A DNA stretch of 64,000 nt, taken from NCBI GenBank assembly GCA_003439945.1, contig QVRM01005417.1:631001-695000 (forward strand), in the 5' to 3' direction. The notes beneath the pieces are model-generated. The model was given only the letters and a program-made list of their open reading frames with translations. It was not told the DNA's origin and did not search any database. Below, piece after piece: positions 1-9,997 of the stretch. The stretch's first letter is position 1. Each line of letters begins with the position of its first letter. The position numbers were made by a program, and so were the translations under genes. This DNA comes from Dermanyssus gallinae (Eukaryota > Arthropoda > Arachnida > Mesostigmata > Dermanyssidae).

Positions 1-750
1 GTCCTAAAAGTCGACCTTGAAGTTAAAGACGACAAAGACAAGGCCGAGTTACAGAAGGCAATTGATGCCGTTCTACTATGGGCCCACTTGAATAGAATGG
101 AAATACCCACTTCAATATGTGCCGTGCTGAAAACAGTCAAGGACGACACTTGATATTTTATGAATGGCCATAGTATACCTGATGTGTCAATATACAAAGA
201 CCTAGGTGTTAGCATTTGATTGCCAAATGAAGTATACTTCTCATATCGCCGAAGTTGTAATATCTGCGTCTCGGCTGTGCAATCTCATTCTTAGAGCGTT
301 TATCGGGCATGACCCAGCAATGTACATAAAACTGTATAATACGCTTGTTGTACCAAAGTGGACATACTGTTCACACGTGTGGGCGTCCTCTTATAGAAAA
401 TATGTAGAACTGCTTCAGCGAGTGCAGGATAAACTTGTAAAACGAGTTGCATGGCGCTGCAATGTAAAACGCAAGAGCCTTGTACTTCCAACCGTGAGCG
501 AGTTGCAAATGCAAGTTGACATGAGACTTTTTAAACAGCTAATCCGGAGCAATACATTGAGTACTTTTTTCACATTACGTCCTAATAATCTACGTAGTGG
601 TGTGTCAATTACTCCACCGGAAGTTGCTTATGTCGAAGTGGTGAATAACGCGTTTGCATGAAGAGTTTTGCGACGTGCCCATCAGTGTAAAGACTACAAT
701 GTGATTTTAACGCCCTTTTTTCAATAAAGGAGACTTTGTATTGTATTGTA
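1..750 (+). pseudogene. 3' end of a LINE retrotransposon (reverse transcriptase thumb region), degenerate
   Basis: Reading frame 1 from the window edge gives a reverse-transcriptase-like stretch: LQKAIDAVLLWAHLNRM is the alpha-helical region that follows the catalytic FADD motif in CR1/Jockey-type LINEs. It is followed by IYKDLGV, the usual K-x-L-G-V strand. A TGA at 151-153 interrupts this frame, and near 206-215 the homology moves to frame 2. Frame 2 then stays open to the TGA at 659, with SASRLCNLILRAF and LYNTLVVPKWTYCSHVWAS, the thumb signature (LY-x-TLV-x-P-x-x-x-Y-x-x-x-VW). After the stop come an AATAAA signal at 723-728 and a tail of three TTGTA units ending near 750. The 5' part lies outside the window. 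One stop and one frameshift make it a dead copy. LINE identity is firm; the clade (CR1 or Jockey-like) is inference. Confidence 0.85.
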
Positions 751-2384
751 TGACGTGGACAACTTACCAGATCATCGAGAAGTCAAACGGGGACAAACGG
801 TTCACAGCATTCTTAGGGCAGTGCACCGCCTTAGAAGTTTAGAGAATGATTTTTGACACACTGCTGAAGGGGAGAGGCCTAGAAAAACGGATGTATACTA
901 TAAGGAGTTCACTTTGTACGTTTACCGGCTGGCAATTATTATTATTATTATTATTATAAGGGAAGATGCTAGTTACTCTAATACAAGATATGATCCATGT
1001 TTTGTATCTAAGAGTTTTTAAAGAAATGTTGGTATCAAAAGTTACATACCCTAGTATCAACAGACACGCAGGTAAGGCTCGCCTAAAACTAGTGATGCTT
1101 TATAAATGTCCCAGGTGACATTTCGGCTCTGCCACCACGCAGCAGGAAAAGTATCTAATATAGGCTTCACGTATAGCAATGGTACAGTACCAAGTCGTAT
1201 ACAATCAACGCTAGGCAGGAAATTGTCGTTTGGCAACGGATGGCAATTTATGTGGCCATTCGAACAGCGCTTAGGCTTTGCGGGGGAATGTTCACTTTCA
1301 TAACCGTCGCCGCAGTTACCACGGAGATTTGTTACGTAACCCGCCTGCCGTGAGACCTGCAGTGTTCCTAATCGTGACATGTTGGCTTTGAGCTCGTTAA
1401 GACAATCGCCGATAGCCGCACTGTATCCGTCGGCGAATGGCCAGCAATGGACGGCGAAATTGCACTGCAGCTTGGGGAGCAATAGCGTTTTTAACCATTT
1501 TCGTTACGCCGTGATATATAATGTGTTGTGATTGTTAGCAAAGCTCCCAGGAGACATTGTAACGTCTATGGCCTTCTGTGAAACTGTGACTGTCCATGAA
1601 CACAATTGCCCATTGATAGCACTTTTCATAGCGATCGAAACTATATTGTTGTTTGTAAACAACTATATAAGTTGTTTACAGAATATACAAATAGGCAAGG
1701 GAATCGTTTAGTTCATCCCTGCCGGCTGCCACACGGTGCATTGTCACATGCGCTGACACAAGCCAGACTACTCAACAGGATGTCGATTGCTTGTTATAAA
1801 AATGCGTATAAATATCACAGATTTCTGTTTGTAGTCACTGTCTGCTATCACTGTACAACCAACCAGTGGCAATATCTAATAGCTGTTTTGGGGGTTTCGG
1901 GAATGCCTGATGCATATGCGTCACGAGCAGCTGGCGTAACTAGTGGAGTTTGTAACAAACCCACAAAATATCTAATGGCTAACGGCCAGTTCATGCCAAT
2001 CGTACGTTCATAAAACATCTACCAATAATAAGGCCGATAGAGTGTCACATTTTGCATCCCATTGTCTAGTTGATTACACCTGTCTGCAGTCAAGTGCCCA
2101 CAGACACTAACATACAGATGGTGTCGATATGGCACTACTAGCAATATCAACAACAACAGCAGCAGCCTCTACAATGTCAGACTGGATATATCACTGTGAT
2201 GAATGTGCGAAAAGACCACCAGCACACTCAAAAATGTCACTAATTAAGTACTTTAGCTATCTGACTGTCATTGAAAACAATGATTGCGACTGCCCAAGTG
2301 GGTGCACACCTGTGCATACGCACCTAAGCACAGCAACGCCAAATAGCACACAAAATAGCATCAAATATATATTATTTACTTCCT
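751..2384. other. No recognisable gene; unique-looking DNA
   Basis: Two open frames of about 140 codons occur here (1057-1482 minus, 1606-2013 plus). Their composition is unremarkable, they contain no motif I know, and frames of this length are expected by chance in 64 kb. A short TTA run lies at about 942-956. Nothing else stands out. Confidence 0.4.
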
Positions 2385-2517
2385 CCGGAGGAGACACGTA
2401 AGTGCGCGGGTTCGAGCCCCACCGTTGCACATTTGTATTTATGGGGGTCCGTCTATGAAGCAATGCGAAAAACAGTCCCATGCACGGTAAATCTTGGCTG
2501 AGAGTCAGCCCCGAAAG
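2385..2517 (+). mobile_element. tRNA-derived SINE, family 1, 5'-truncated copy
   Basis: The segment contains GGTTCGAGCCC at 2409-2419, a good match to the RNA polymerase III B box. A body follows that recurs at 35256-35440: the phrase TTGCACA-TTTGTATTTATGGGGG, then CCGTCTATGAAGCAATG, then a G-rich 3' end reading GGCTGAGAGTCAGCCCCGAAA. This copy starts after the A-box region, so the head is missing. It ends in CGAAA followed by a T-rich tract at 2520-2527. The two-copy match and the B box make a tRNA-derived SINE the best explanation. The family name is unknown to me. Confidence 0.75.
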
Positions 2518-3487
2518 GATTTTTTTTAGATTATACGAGATTATGTTCCCACTCCCTTACGTGTTTTTGGTAATGTTGTTGTTCCTGTTTATCGCTCACA
2601 TGCACTCTATCATGTCCAGAGACATTTTTAGACGATACAGAGTATATAGGATATGTGCCATTCGTATACAGTTCGGACTGAGCAACACTGGAAGGTTTGT
2701 GTACAAGTTTTTAGTAGTGCACGTTCGCGTACTCAGTTAAGCTCAGCGTGCGTGGTGGCTTTGAGCTAATCCTGCGATACCTGTGCACAGATTCACTGAA
2801 GCACAGGCAAACAGGCTCGGTACAGACAGACAGTCGGGTGGGCGAGCGGTGAGCGATGAAAAGCTTTGCTTTTGCAAGCTGTTTCTCTTCTCCCTGCGTC
2901 GGCCACTATTGCTGTCTCTACTGACGTTCTACTACCGCGCCTCTACACTCACAGGGACGTACGTCCTACGTTGGCGCCCTACCAAAGAGACGGAACTCGT
3001 TCCGGTGTTCATCAATGTCGCCGCCGTCGTAGTGGCTGTCGGATAACTAGCAAACAGCACGGTCACACCTCGCTCTCAGCCGGACAGCCAGCAATCGCCT
3101 CGGCCGACGGTTGTTTGACAGATAAACGTCGCTAATGCTCGAGATAAATCTCCAAGATAGGTCGCCCTTTGGCCGTTAGCGAGCCCAGCGAGCTATCCGC
3201 CAAGTCGCCCCCCCCCCCCCCGAGCCGGCTCTATGTGCCCCCCAGTCGCCTCTATGCGCCTGCCCTCCGGGTGTCTTTAGCCGACAAGTCCCTCTTTCGC
3301 GCGCTTGCCGGAACGCTGAACGTCATATCGCAACTCGCATCAACGAGCATAAGTAGCAGACTACGAGCAAAAATCTGCCGGAAAGCCGCTCGCTTTACGC
3401 CTTAGTCGGCTCGAGTTGTCGCCTCCTGCTGCTACAAGTGGCGCAACCACCGGTCACCGGCAAACTGCGTTTGGAGGCATTTTTTGC
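2518..3487. other. No recognisable gene; contains a C14 homopolymer
   Basis: Overlapping frames at 2783-3405 carry no recognisable domain. A run of 14 C sits at 3208-3221. A fragment near 2753-2783 resembles the A-box half of the family 1 SINE, but the match is too weak to call. Confidence 0.35.
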
Positions 3488-3578
3488 ATATATATATATA
3501 TATATATATCTATACCCGAACGGGCTGTGCACATGTTCTTACATCCCAAATGTATATCTTGATTCACATAAATAAATA

Positions 3579-3622
<44 letters not shown>
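3488..3622. repeat. Two TA microsatellites
   Basis: TA runs at 3488-3509 and 3582-3622 are separated by about 70 bp of ordinary sequence. The open frames reading IYIYIY across them are artefacts of the repeat. Confidence 0.95.
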
Positions 3623-3624
<2 letters not shown>

Positions 3625-4589
3625 CGAAGGTTTCACAACAAGAAAGACTTCACGACACACTGGTAAGAAAACACCGACTGTTTCAGTCAGGACAGAGGCG
3701 ATGTTTATTTCATTATCCCCCTGAACCCCGCGACGATATGACGTACACCTGTTTTTGATACAGGAACGTGACATTTGTCTGGCGCTCGTAATATGAACTG
3801 TACCCTGGCCCTTCTACGGATGGCTGTTCAGGAACTGCACATATCAATCACTAGACTACATTCATCCAAACACCTAGGAGCGACGATCGAAGCTACGATG
3901 CTTGGCCTAAGATCGTATTTGTACAAGGACGATAATAGCCAATAAATGTGACTAACGGAACAGTACCCTACGAAAAAAATGTAAAACTCAATTCTGTAGA
4001 TCTCTCGAAAATAATAAATAAGTTTAAATTTGAAGGTTGTGCTATGGTTAAACTTAAAGCTAGCTCTCCACGTTGATTTCCTTCATATAATTCAACATGT
4101 TCTTACCATAAAATGGAGCACACAATGCTTTAACGCACATATACTCTCAGATATCAGTTGGCTACACTAGGATATATGCAATGCACACTGAATGCTTGTA
4201 ATATTATTTATATTTCTTTGTTTTTCCAATCTATAAAATGATTTTAAATATATAAACGCCTTAAACTACGAAATTATATATTTGGGGTGATTGTTGGGAC
4301 ACAACATTTTACAACGAGAAGCATGTTAATCAGCTCAATACTTATTTCTTACGTCGATGCCTTATCTGTAATCGATGACGAACACTGACAAATTGAAAGG
4401 GCACTCGACTTTGTTTTTTGCTCCATGTGTTTATGAAACTTTACAAAAAAAAGCATCGTAAGATTTCAAGTTGGCGCTGCAACTCCTCGTCTGGTGTAGA
4501 GGTCGTTGTCCTTGGCGACGCTTAAGAAGACCTTAGTAAGCTCCTCGGCAATAGTGGATCGCACCAATTTGGGTCAAATGCGTAATAGT
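3623..4589. other. AT-rich DNA without a recognisable gene
   Basis: All frames are short. The stretch at 3790-3950 reads in one frame as SSKHLGATIEATMLGLRSYL, which vaguely recalls the K-x-L-G strand of a reverse transcriptase. On its own this is not enough for a LINE call. Confidence 0.35.
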
Positions 4590-5728
4590 TTAGCGTGGCG
4601 CATGTTTATCTGGATATATATATGAGTTGGTAATATCAAATTCTTCTGCAAGTGGAAGGAGGGCCAAGAGAGGTTTTAGGGCCTCTGCTATCGTATTTAA
4701 AATTGTTGCCAAATCAGGACTGATGCCCTCTAACATATCTGCGCAACGTGTTGCCACGAAGGTTTTTTTCGTGACAAATTTAGAAGCACGCCGCGGCCGA
4801 GGTTGACGATTTCTGTACGTGTTGGCTCGCTTTTGTTTGGACTTTGGTATTGGCCGCGAATTAGAAACAAGCAGCTGCGGCAAGGTGCTTTCGTGCCTGG
4901 CAGATATGGCCCGAATAACTGCAGCGTAGGAAGCCTAACTGTTATCAGAACAATCCCGTTGTACGTTTTCTTCGACAGTGGCTGATTCCATTGCTAGTCA
5001 TAGCAAGAGGTTTCTCCGTAATCGACGCAGTCGGGTGCGCTGCCTTAACTTGTTGAAGAGCTCTCGCCTCCATGATAATCCTGTTACGCTCACGGAGACA
5101 CGGAGCCACACGCAGACAGGAAGGCAATCCGGCTGCATAGGGGGCAGCACAGCTACACACCTCGATCGTGTCATGCAACCGGACGCCAGATGATCCGAAC
5201 CTCCACATTTCTTGCAGGACTGCCTCCCCGCTAGATGCTCTCCTCATTAAGAGTTGTAGCATAACTTTGGTTGATGAGGGTCCAAAACAACTGAGTGGGT
5301 TTTGTATCCCAGGCAGGCAGACACCAGCGGTTGGCGGTCGAACGTCAGGATCACCTTGCTGAGCGGGGTTTTACCAGCTTGCCCTGTGCTTAATCAGCAT
5401 GGAGCGTACACCACAACCCCACAACCTTCTAGCTCTTTGCGTACCTCGTCGCCTCTAATGCGACATCGACGCCTTGATTTCTCCTTGCCTTGATTTAGGT
5501 CAGAGCCGGACAGGCCACCGTGACGAGTGTCGACCCTATTGCAAAAAGCTGCGTAAGTTTTCTGGCCGCATCCTCTGAGTTGACCCATACGAATATAGCG
5601 GCTTTACTGCTTGATATCTTGCAGTCAGGGCAATTGGAATGGATAGCCTTACATAACTGCAGCAATGTGCCAACTGAATACTTGATAACTGAGACGATCA
5701 CGAAAAGCAAGTTTGCGGTGTCCTGACA
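4590..5728 (-). pseudogene. LINE ORF1 (gag-like, CCHC zinc knuckle), degenerate
   Basis: Read on the minus strand from about 5728, the pieces line up as one ORF1 protein broken by stops and frameshifts. First comes a domain containing AAIFVWVNSEDAARKLTQ (about 5620-5550), then IRGDEVRKELEGCGVVVY (about 5460-5405), then CLGYKTHSVV (about 5310-5280). A clean zinc knuckle CKKCGGSDHLASGC (CX2CX4HX4C) is encoded at 5216-5175. Downstream is a basic, proline/arginine-rich tail and a frame (4883-4590) with a leucine-rich segment. This order, RNA-binding region then zinc knuckle then basic tail, is that of ORF1 in I/Jockey/R1-type LINEs, where the protein packages the element RNA. No endonuclease or reverse transcriptase follows below 4590, so the copy is truncated or its ORF2 was lost. 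Confidence 0.75.
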
Positions 5729-7096
5729 GGCTAACGTGCGTTTAATTATTAGCGTCTTCAGTTGCGAGTTCTAAAGCTTAATTGAGACTGTACGCTGCCG
5801 GGTCAGATGCCGGTATCAGCCAAAATCCACTCAAGCGACTGGCTACGTTACAGCTCCCCTTTGTGCGCTGATGCCGACGATAATTTGGGCCGAAATAAGG
5901 GCACGATTACAAATTTACTTTGAATTGCGTCTTAGCATATGAGTACGTCTAACGCTTGCGTCGTAATTTCTCTTACCCTACTTATTTTCGAAGACAATAA
6001 CATAGCTAGCAAGTTCGTTAACTAGTTAGACATTATCCAGCTACACCAGTTTTTGCATAAATCCGCCGCTTGACTATAGAGCTACTGCATTTATTAGAAG
6101 TGTAGTTTATTCGATTAAGTTTGTAGGAAATGAAAGAACACAAGGACATGCACTTGTTGTGCCTTAAGTACAGTTCCTAAGTATTAGAATATAATAAAAA
6201 ATCCTTTATTTATGTTATAAAGGGTAAGGAATGACTGGCCTGTGCAGTCGTCCAGTTGTGAATATTCCAAGCCAGGCGCCAGGCGAACATATTTTTTTTT
6301 TAATAGCGTTATCTGGCTACAAGTTACGTAGAGTGCTTTTATATTATGTACACATCAGCTTTACTCTTCCTCTTAGTCTCGCTTGACTACGAAATGCTTT
6401 CCATGGCCACTTTAATGGAATACTGCAATTCACAAATCAAGAGAAAACTGCTGAGTCCTACATAGGTGCTATGTGCGAATGATACTTGATTAGCACCAGC
6501 CATTATCTACCTGATGTGTGGCCGAAAAAGGCTTCTTCATCCGCTTCTATTAGCCTCTCTCATAGGTACAACTCTTTTGCAGTCCGATATAACCTCCCAC
6601 ACCGCAGCGGTATGCATCGGAAGCTTTCCTTTCACAGGGGCGACGACTACTCTTCGACTCGAGAAAGTCGATTTGTTTACTTGAGGGCCGCCCTGGTTCC
6701 CGTCGCTCTCTCCCCTCCCTCCCTCTCTCTCTCTCTGATGAAGAGTTTACCTCCGCGGTCTCGATGTCTTGAAAATCGGAACCCGGAACACCACTTTCGC
6801 GTTGAGCGAGGCCTGCGACTAATAGAATCGCTCGTCCGTCACTTACCGGCCCGGGCGACATCTACGACTGCCTACTAATAGAAGGACAAGAAGAAGAAGT
6901 AGAAGAGGAATGGAACCAAGCTTCTCGGATCCGCAGTCTACTCTGCTCGGTTCGACCTGCTCTCTCCTAACGGAAGGCCAATACGACAGTGGCCGTTCCC
7001 GGGCCGGATCGAATTCTCTTCGTGGAACCCGTTTCGTCGGTGTGACAGGTTCCGGAAGTCAGCATGGGCGTATGCGTAGATGGCCCATTTGCAGCG
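5729..7096. other. No recognisable gene; polypyrimidine tract
   Basis: AT-rich to about 6480, then more GC-rich. A CT-rich tract lies at about 6708-6737. The frames at 6486-6878 on both strands overlap each other and show no domain. Confidence 0.35.
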
Positions 7097-7362
7097 ATTA
7101 TTATTATTATTATTGTTTAAATGTTACAATTGTGAGGCGTGAACATGTACTTCTTGTCTTCTCCTAGCTCCTAAATATTATTCCATGGAACCGACAATAC
7201 AGCCGGCGTTTCCTCGGCACACTGCAAGCGACAGCAGTTGCCGTAGAAACTCGCCTTCGCGCCGATTCCCTGTGAGATCTGTAATTTTGTTGGCCCAGCT
7301 CACCGATGAATCTCTTGGTTCCCTTGCTTACCGGACCCATTGTTATTATTATTATTATTATT
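7097..7362 (-). mobile_element. 5'-truncated LINE 3' end (TAA-tailed family), copy A
   Basis: The body at 7115-7342 is closely matched by 27995-28393: both share the blocks AATGTTACAATTGTGAGG and CCATGGAACCGACAATACAG, among others. On the minus strand it encodes GPVSKGTKRFIGELGQ and, after a +1 shift, NRREGEFLRQLLSLAVCRGN. This is the C-terminal region known from a widespread group of LINE ORF2 proteins (pattern VPxAxETxG...TGxxRxxxFLxQRxSxxxxRGN). The element's 3' end is the TAA array (TTA on plus) at 7097-7114. Unusually, its truncated 5' end also abuts a TAA array, at 7343-7362. Confidence 0.8.
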
Positions 7363-9075
7363 CATCGCCCCGTTGAGTGGCATGGCTTTGTAGGCCAACC
7401 AAAGTACGTCTCCGTGTACGGAACGGGCAAATGAGTTATCCTTTCCATCCGGGTTGATATCTGAGAGCACGCGACACTCAGTGTACGCGTTACTTTCAAG
7501 CCTTCAAGAAATAAGGGTTGCCCAGAGAAAACGTCATTCGCGCTTGGATTGTGCCTGGCTTGCCAAAAGTTAATGTCGCGGGAATCTAGTGACTAACACA
7601 GCTAACCACTGGCAGACACATTACTCTGTTGCGTTCTTTGAGGCTTTTTTTGGTGTACACAGAGAGTGGCCTGGCGCCTGATGTCGACAGAGGAGCATAG
7701 CTGTTTTTGTCGGTTCAGTGTTTCTTTCTTCAATTGCTGCCTAATCTGATAGCACACTTTGGCGTGAACCTGCGTACGCCACTGGGTCGACCAGAACTGT
7801 ACTGTACAATGAACACGCTGTTTGTTCGAGCAGTTTTCTCATTGCTACATTCTCTGGGTGAATCTGTATGTGCTACGATGGAGACAGGTGACTGTGTGAC
7901 CTTTTCAGAATTCAAGAAATTTCATTTATATGCTAGCTTTGCATCAGTCTTTCGACTGTAAACGCTCATATAGAAGTGCTTGAGCATCGACGGAGTGAAG
8001 AAAATTATCACTTTCGTTTCTAAGTCAATTAGTATTTGTCGGCGGTATAGTCCTAGAGCATGAGGATAATAATGGCACCTGGAGCTCGCTGGAGATTGAC
8101 AACGTGTTGGACGTTCTACTGTACATCAAAGCAACTGGCTATAAGAAGCAGCTTTGTCTAGGATGATACATAGGAGATCAATCTCGTCGGTGGTTTACTG
8201 ATGAGCCCGCCACAGCGCCATACATTGATTCGAGTTGTAACAACAACGAGTTGAAGTCGGATTGGACAGTGATCGCAAATAAAATGTCCATCGAGTACAT
8301 TCCAACTTTACCGCACTCCGGAGGGTACGTCCTAGATGGCCGCAGCTACTCGCCGCATGCCTATGGCTGATTCCTCTAACGCACTCACCCGAATCAGTGG
8401 AGACTGTGCGATAACATTTGTTTGCGCAAAATTTTGTACCCACCTACCTACATACGAGTGCGATATTGAGGGTAACGAAAACAGAGCTGCGCTCCCTGGT
8501 CCTCTCCTCTCCATACGTTTTTCCTCCACCCCCTCCCGGGTTCCCGTATTCCTCTATGTACGCAGTCGAACGCACCAGGTGAAAGGAACAGTAATTGAAT
8601 AGGAACTAGATAAGAAACACAGGCAACGGTGACGATAAAGTCACGCAGATAGCCAGCATTTTGCGCTTCTTCCTAGTTCTAGCGGCAACAGTCAATGCTG
8701 AACATGTATGTGTGTGCGAGCCGCATAATAGGACATGCTGTGCATGAGCGTGGGGGGTTCAAGGGGACTCTGCTATGGCGGCTTGTTTGACGGCCAGGTG
8801 TATCGTGTAATCGCGGTAAACGCTACCTATGCCAATTTCGAGAAAACGACAAACCGTCTGGTAACTGGCAGATAAAGTGGTTGATGTCAAGCATTCGGCG
8901 TATCCCTGTAAGCCATTCACATTGCTCCGACGCACACGCGGAGTCGTCTCCCGTTAATAATAACCACAAACAAAAACACATCTTATAGCTACATCGAGGG
9001 TCGGCATCCTCCTGTCCTTGATAGTGTTATTCAGCTTCTAGGGGTTGCTGCCGGGCGTTCGAACAGTGTTGATTA
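7363..9075. other. No recognisable gene
   Basis: Frames at 7707-7961 and 8195-8602 are short, overlap on opposite strands and show no known motif. I see no repeat with another copy in the window. Confidence 0.35.
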
Positions 9076-9557
9076 CAAGTCAAGTCAAAAACACCTTTAT
9101 TCATCTGGATCATCTGTGCATAAATATACGTACATTCGTTTTACAAAATAACCAACATCTGAAACAGTCGTGTAAACACATTGTCTAGGCACAAGAGGTA
9201 CTTTTTCTCTAAGAATACGACATCCTTTTGACACTCGTCCGTAGCTTTCAGGTTGCATTTACATCGTTTACCATGTGTGGAGCCCAAATCTGGCTGTAAA
9301 AACAAACTTACGTAAAATTTGATTTTTGCAGTATTATGTTCAGAGAGACCTAGTTTAGAAGTCACAATCACACTAAGATAACGAAAAGATTCAGAGAAGA
9401 ACTGCCAGCATTGCGCCAGGATTTGGATATTTTTAATTGCTACTTGAATCATACTTGTAGGGTAGCCGGTTGCTAAGTATATTTCTAAATCATCCGCGAG
9501 AGTGCGCGACCTAAGTATATTTTTACTCCGGAATAACAAAGTACTTGCCCATAACAA
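9076..9557 (-). pseudogene. LINE 3' end, possibly the same family as 1-750
   Basis: On the minus strand the segment ends in AATAAAGG, a T-rich spacer and a TTGAC-type tandem tail (plus-strand CAAGTCAAGTCAA at 9076-9088). This parallels the end of the 1-750 copy, which reads AATAAAGGAGACTTTG followed by TTGTA units. A 138-codon frame covers 9557-9141. It includes LADDLEIY, which may be the FADD-type catalytic motif, followed by a helical stretch with AIKNIQILAQCW that resembles the region after that motif. The distance from LADD to the tail is shorter than expected for an intact element, so an internal deletion would be needed. The tail is the stronger evidence; the reverse-transcriptase reading is tentative. 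Confidence 0.5.
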
Positions 9558-9722
9558 TACGATCTCTGGAAAATATACTTAATGGTTCAGCGACAACAAT
9601 ACAAGTGTTTTAATAAAAAATGAGGGTATGCTATTTACTGCAAAACTTGCTCCTACATGTTTTGATTTCTTTTTTGTATAAAGATCCAAATGTATTTATA
9701 TAACTTTTTTTTTCATGTTTTT

Positions 9723-9787
9723 ATGTAAGTGTCTTAGAGTAAACATTTGTCTCCGCGTGAACGTGTAGTCACGGATTCTCTAACCCA
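9723..9787. repeat. 65-bp dispersed repeat, copy 1 of 2
   Basis: The 65 bp align without gaps to 42185-42249, with about 51 identical positions. They share TTGTCTCCGCG and TTCTCTAACCCA. Nearly all differences are transitions. It could be the end of a SINE or LINE that I cannot name. Confidence 0.65.
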
Positions 9788-9937
9788 GGATTAGCTCAGT
9801 TCGACAATGTGCCCCGAACAGATGCTACGTTCCTCGTAGATCTTTTTAGCTCAATTGAAATCAAAATATATATATGCATTGGTTAGTCGTCTTTCTTATT
9901 TTAGTTGCATCCTCAGTCATAAGCTTCTCTAACCGCG

Positions 9938-9997
9938 GTCAATGCAACGCGCTAGAATCATCAATCAGTTAATGCAACGCGCCAGAATCATCAATCA
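9938..9997. repeat. 30-bp tandem duplication
   Basis: Two adjacent 30-bp units, each containing AATGCAACGCGC followed by AGAATCATCAATCA, differ at two positions (C/T at the third base and T/C in the middle). Confidence 0.9.

Noticed and set aside
1057..1482. 141-codon minus frame next to the LINE end
   Set aside because: No homology recognised and no relation to the LINE frame; several such frames are expected by chance in 64 kb.
2753..2783. Possible head of a family 1 SINE (CGTGGTGGCTTTGAGC)
   Set aside because: Only about 20 of 30 bases agree with the 35-kb copy and no B box follows.
3790..3960. Reverse-transcriptase-like K-x-L-G strand
   Set aside because: A single short motif, with no thumb or catalytic motif nearby.
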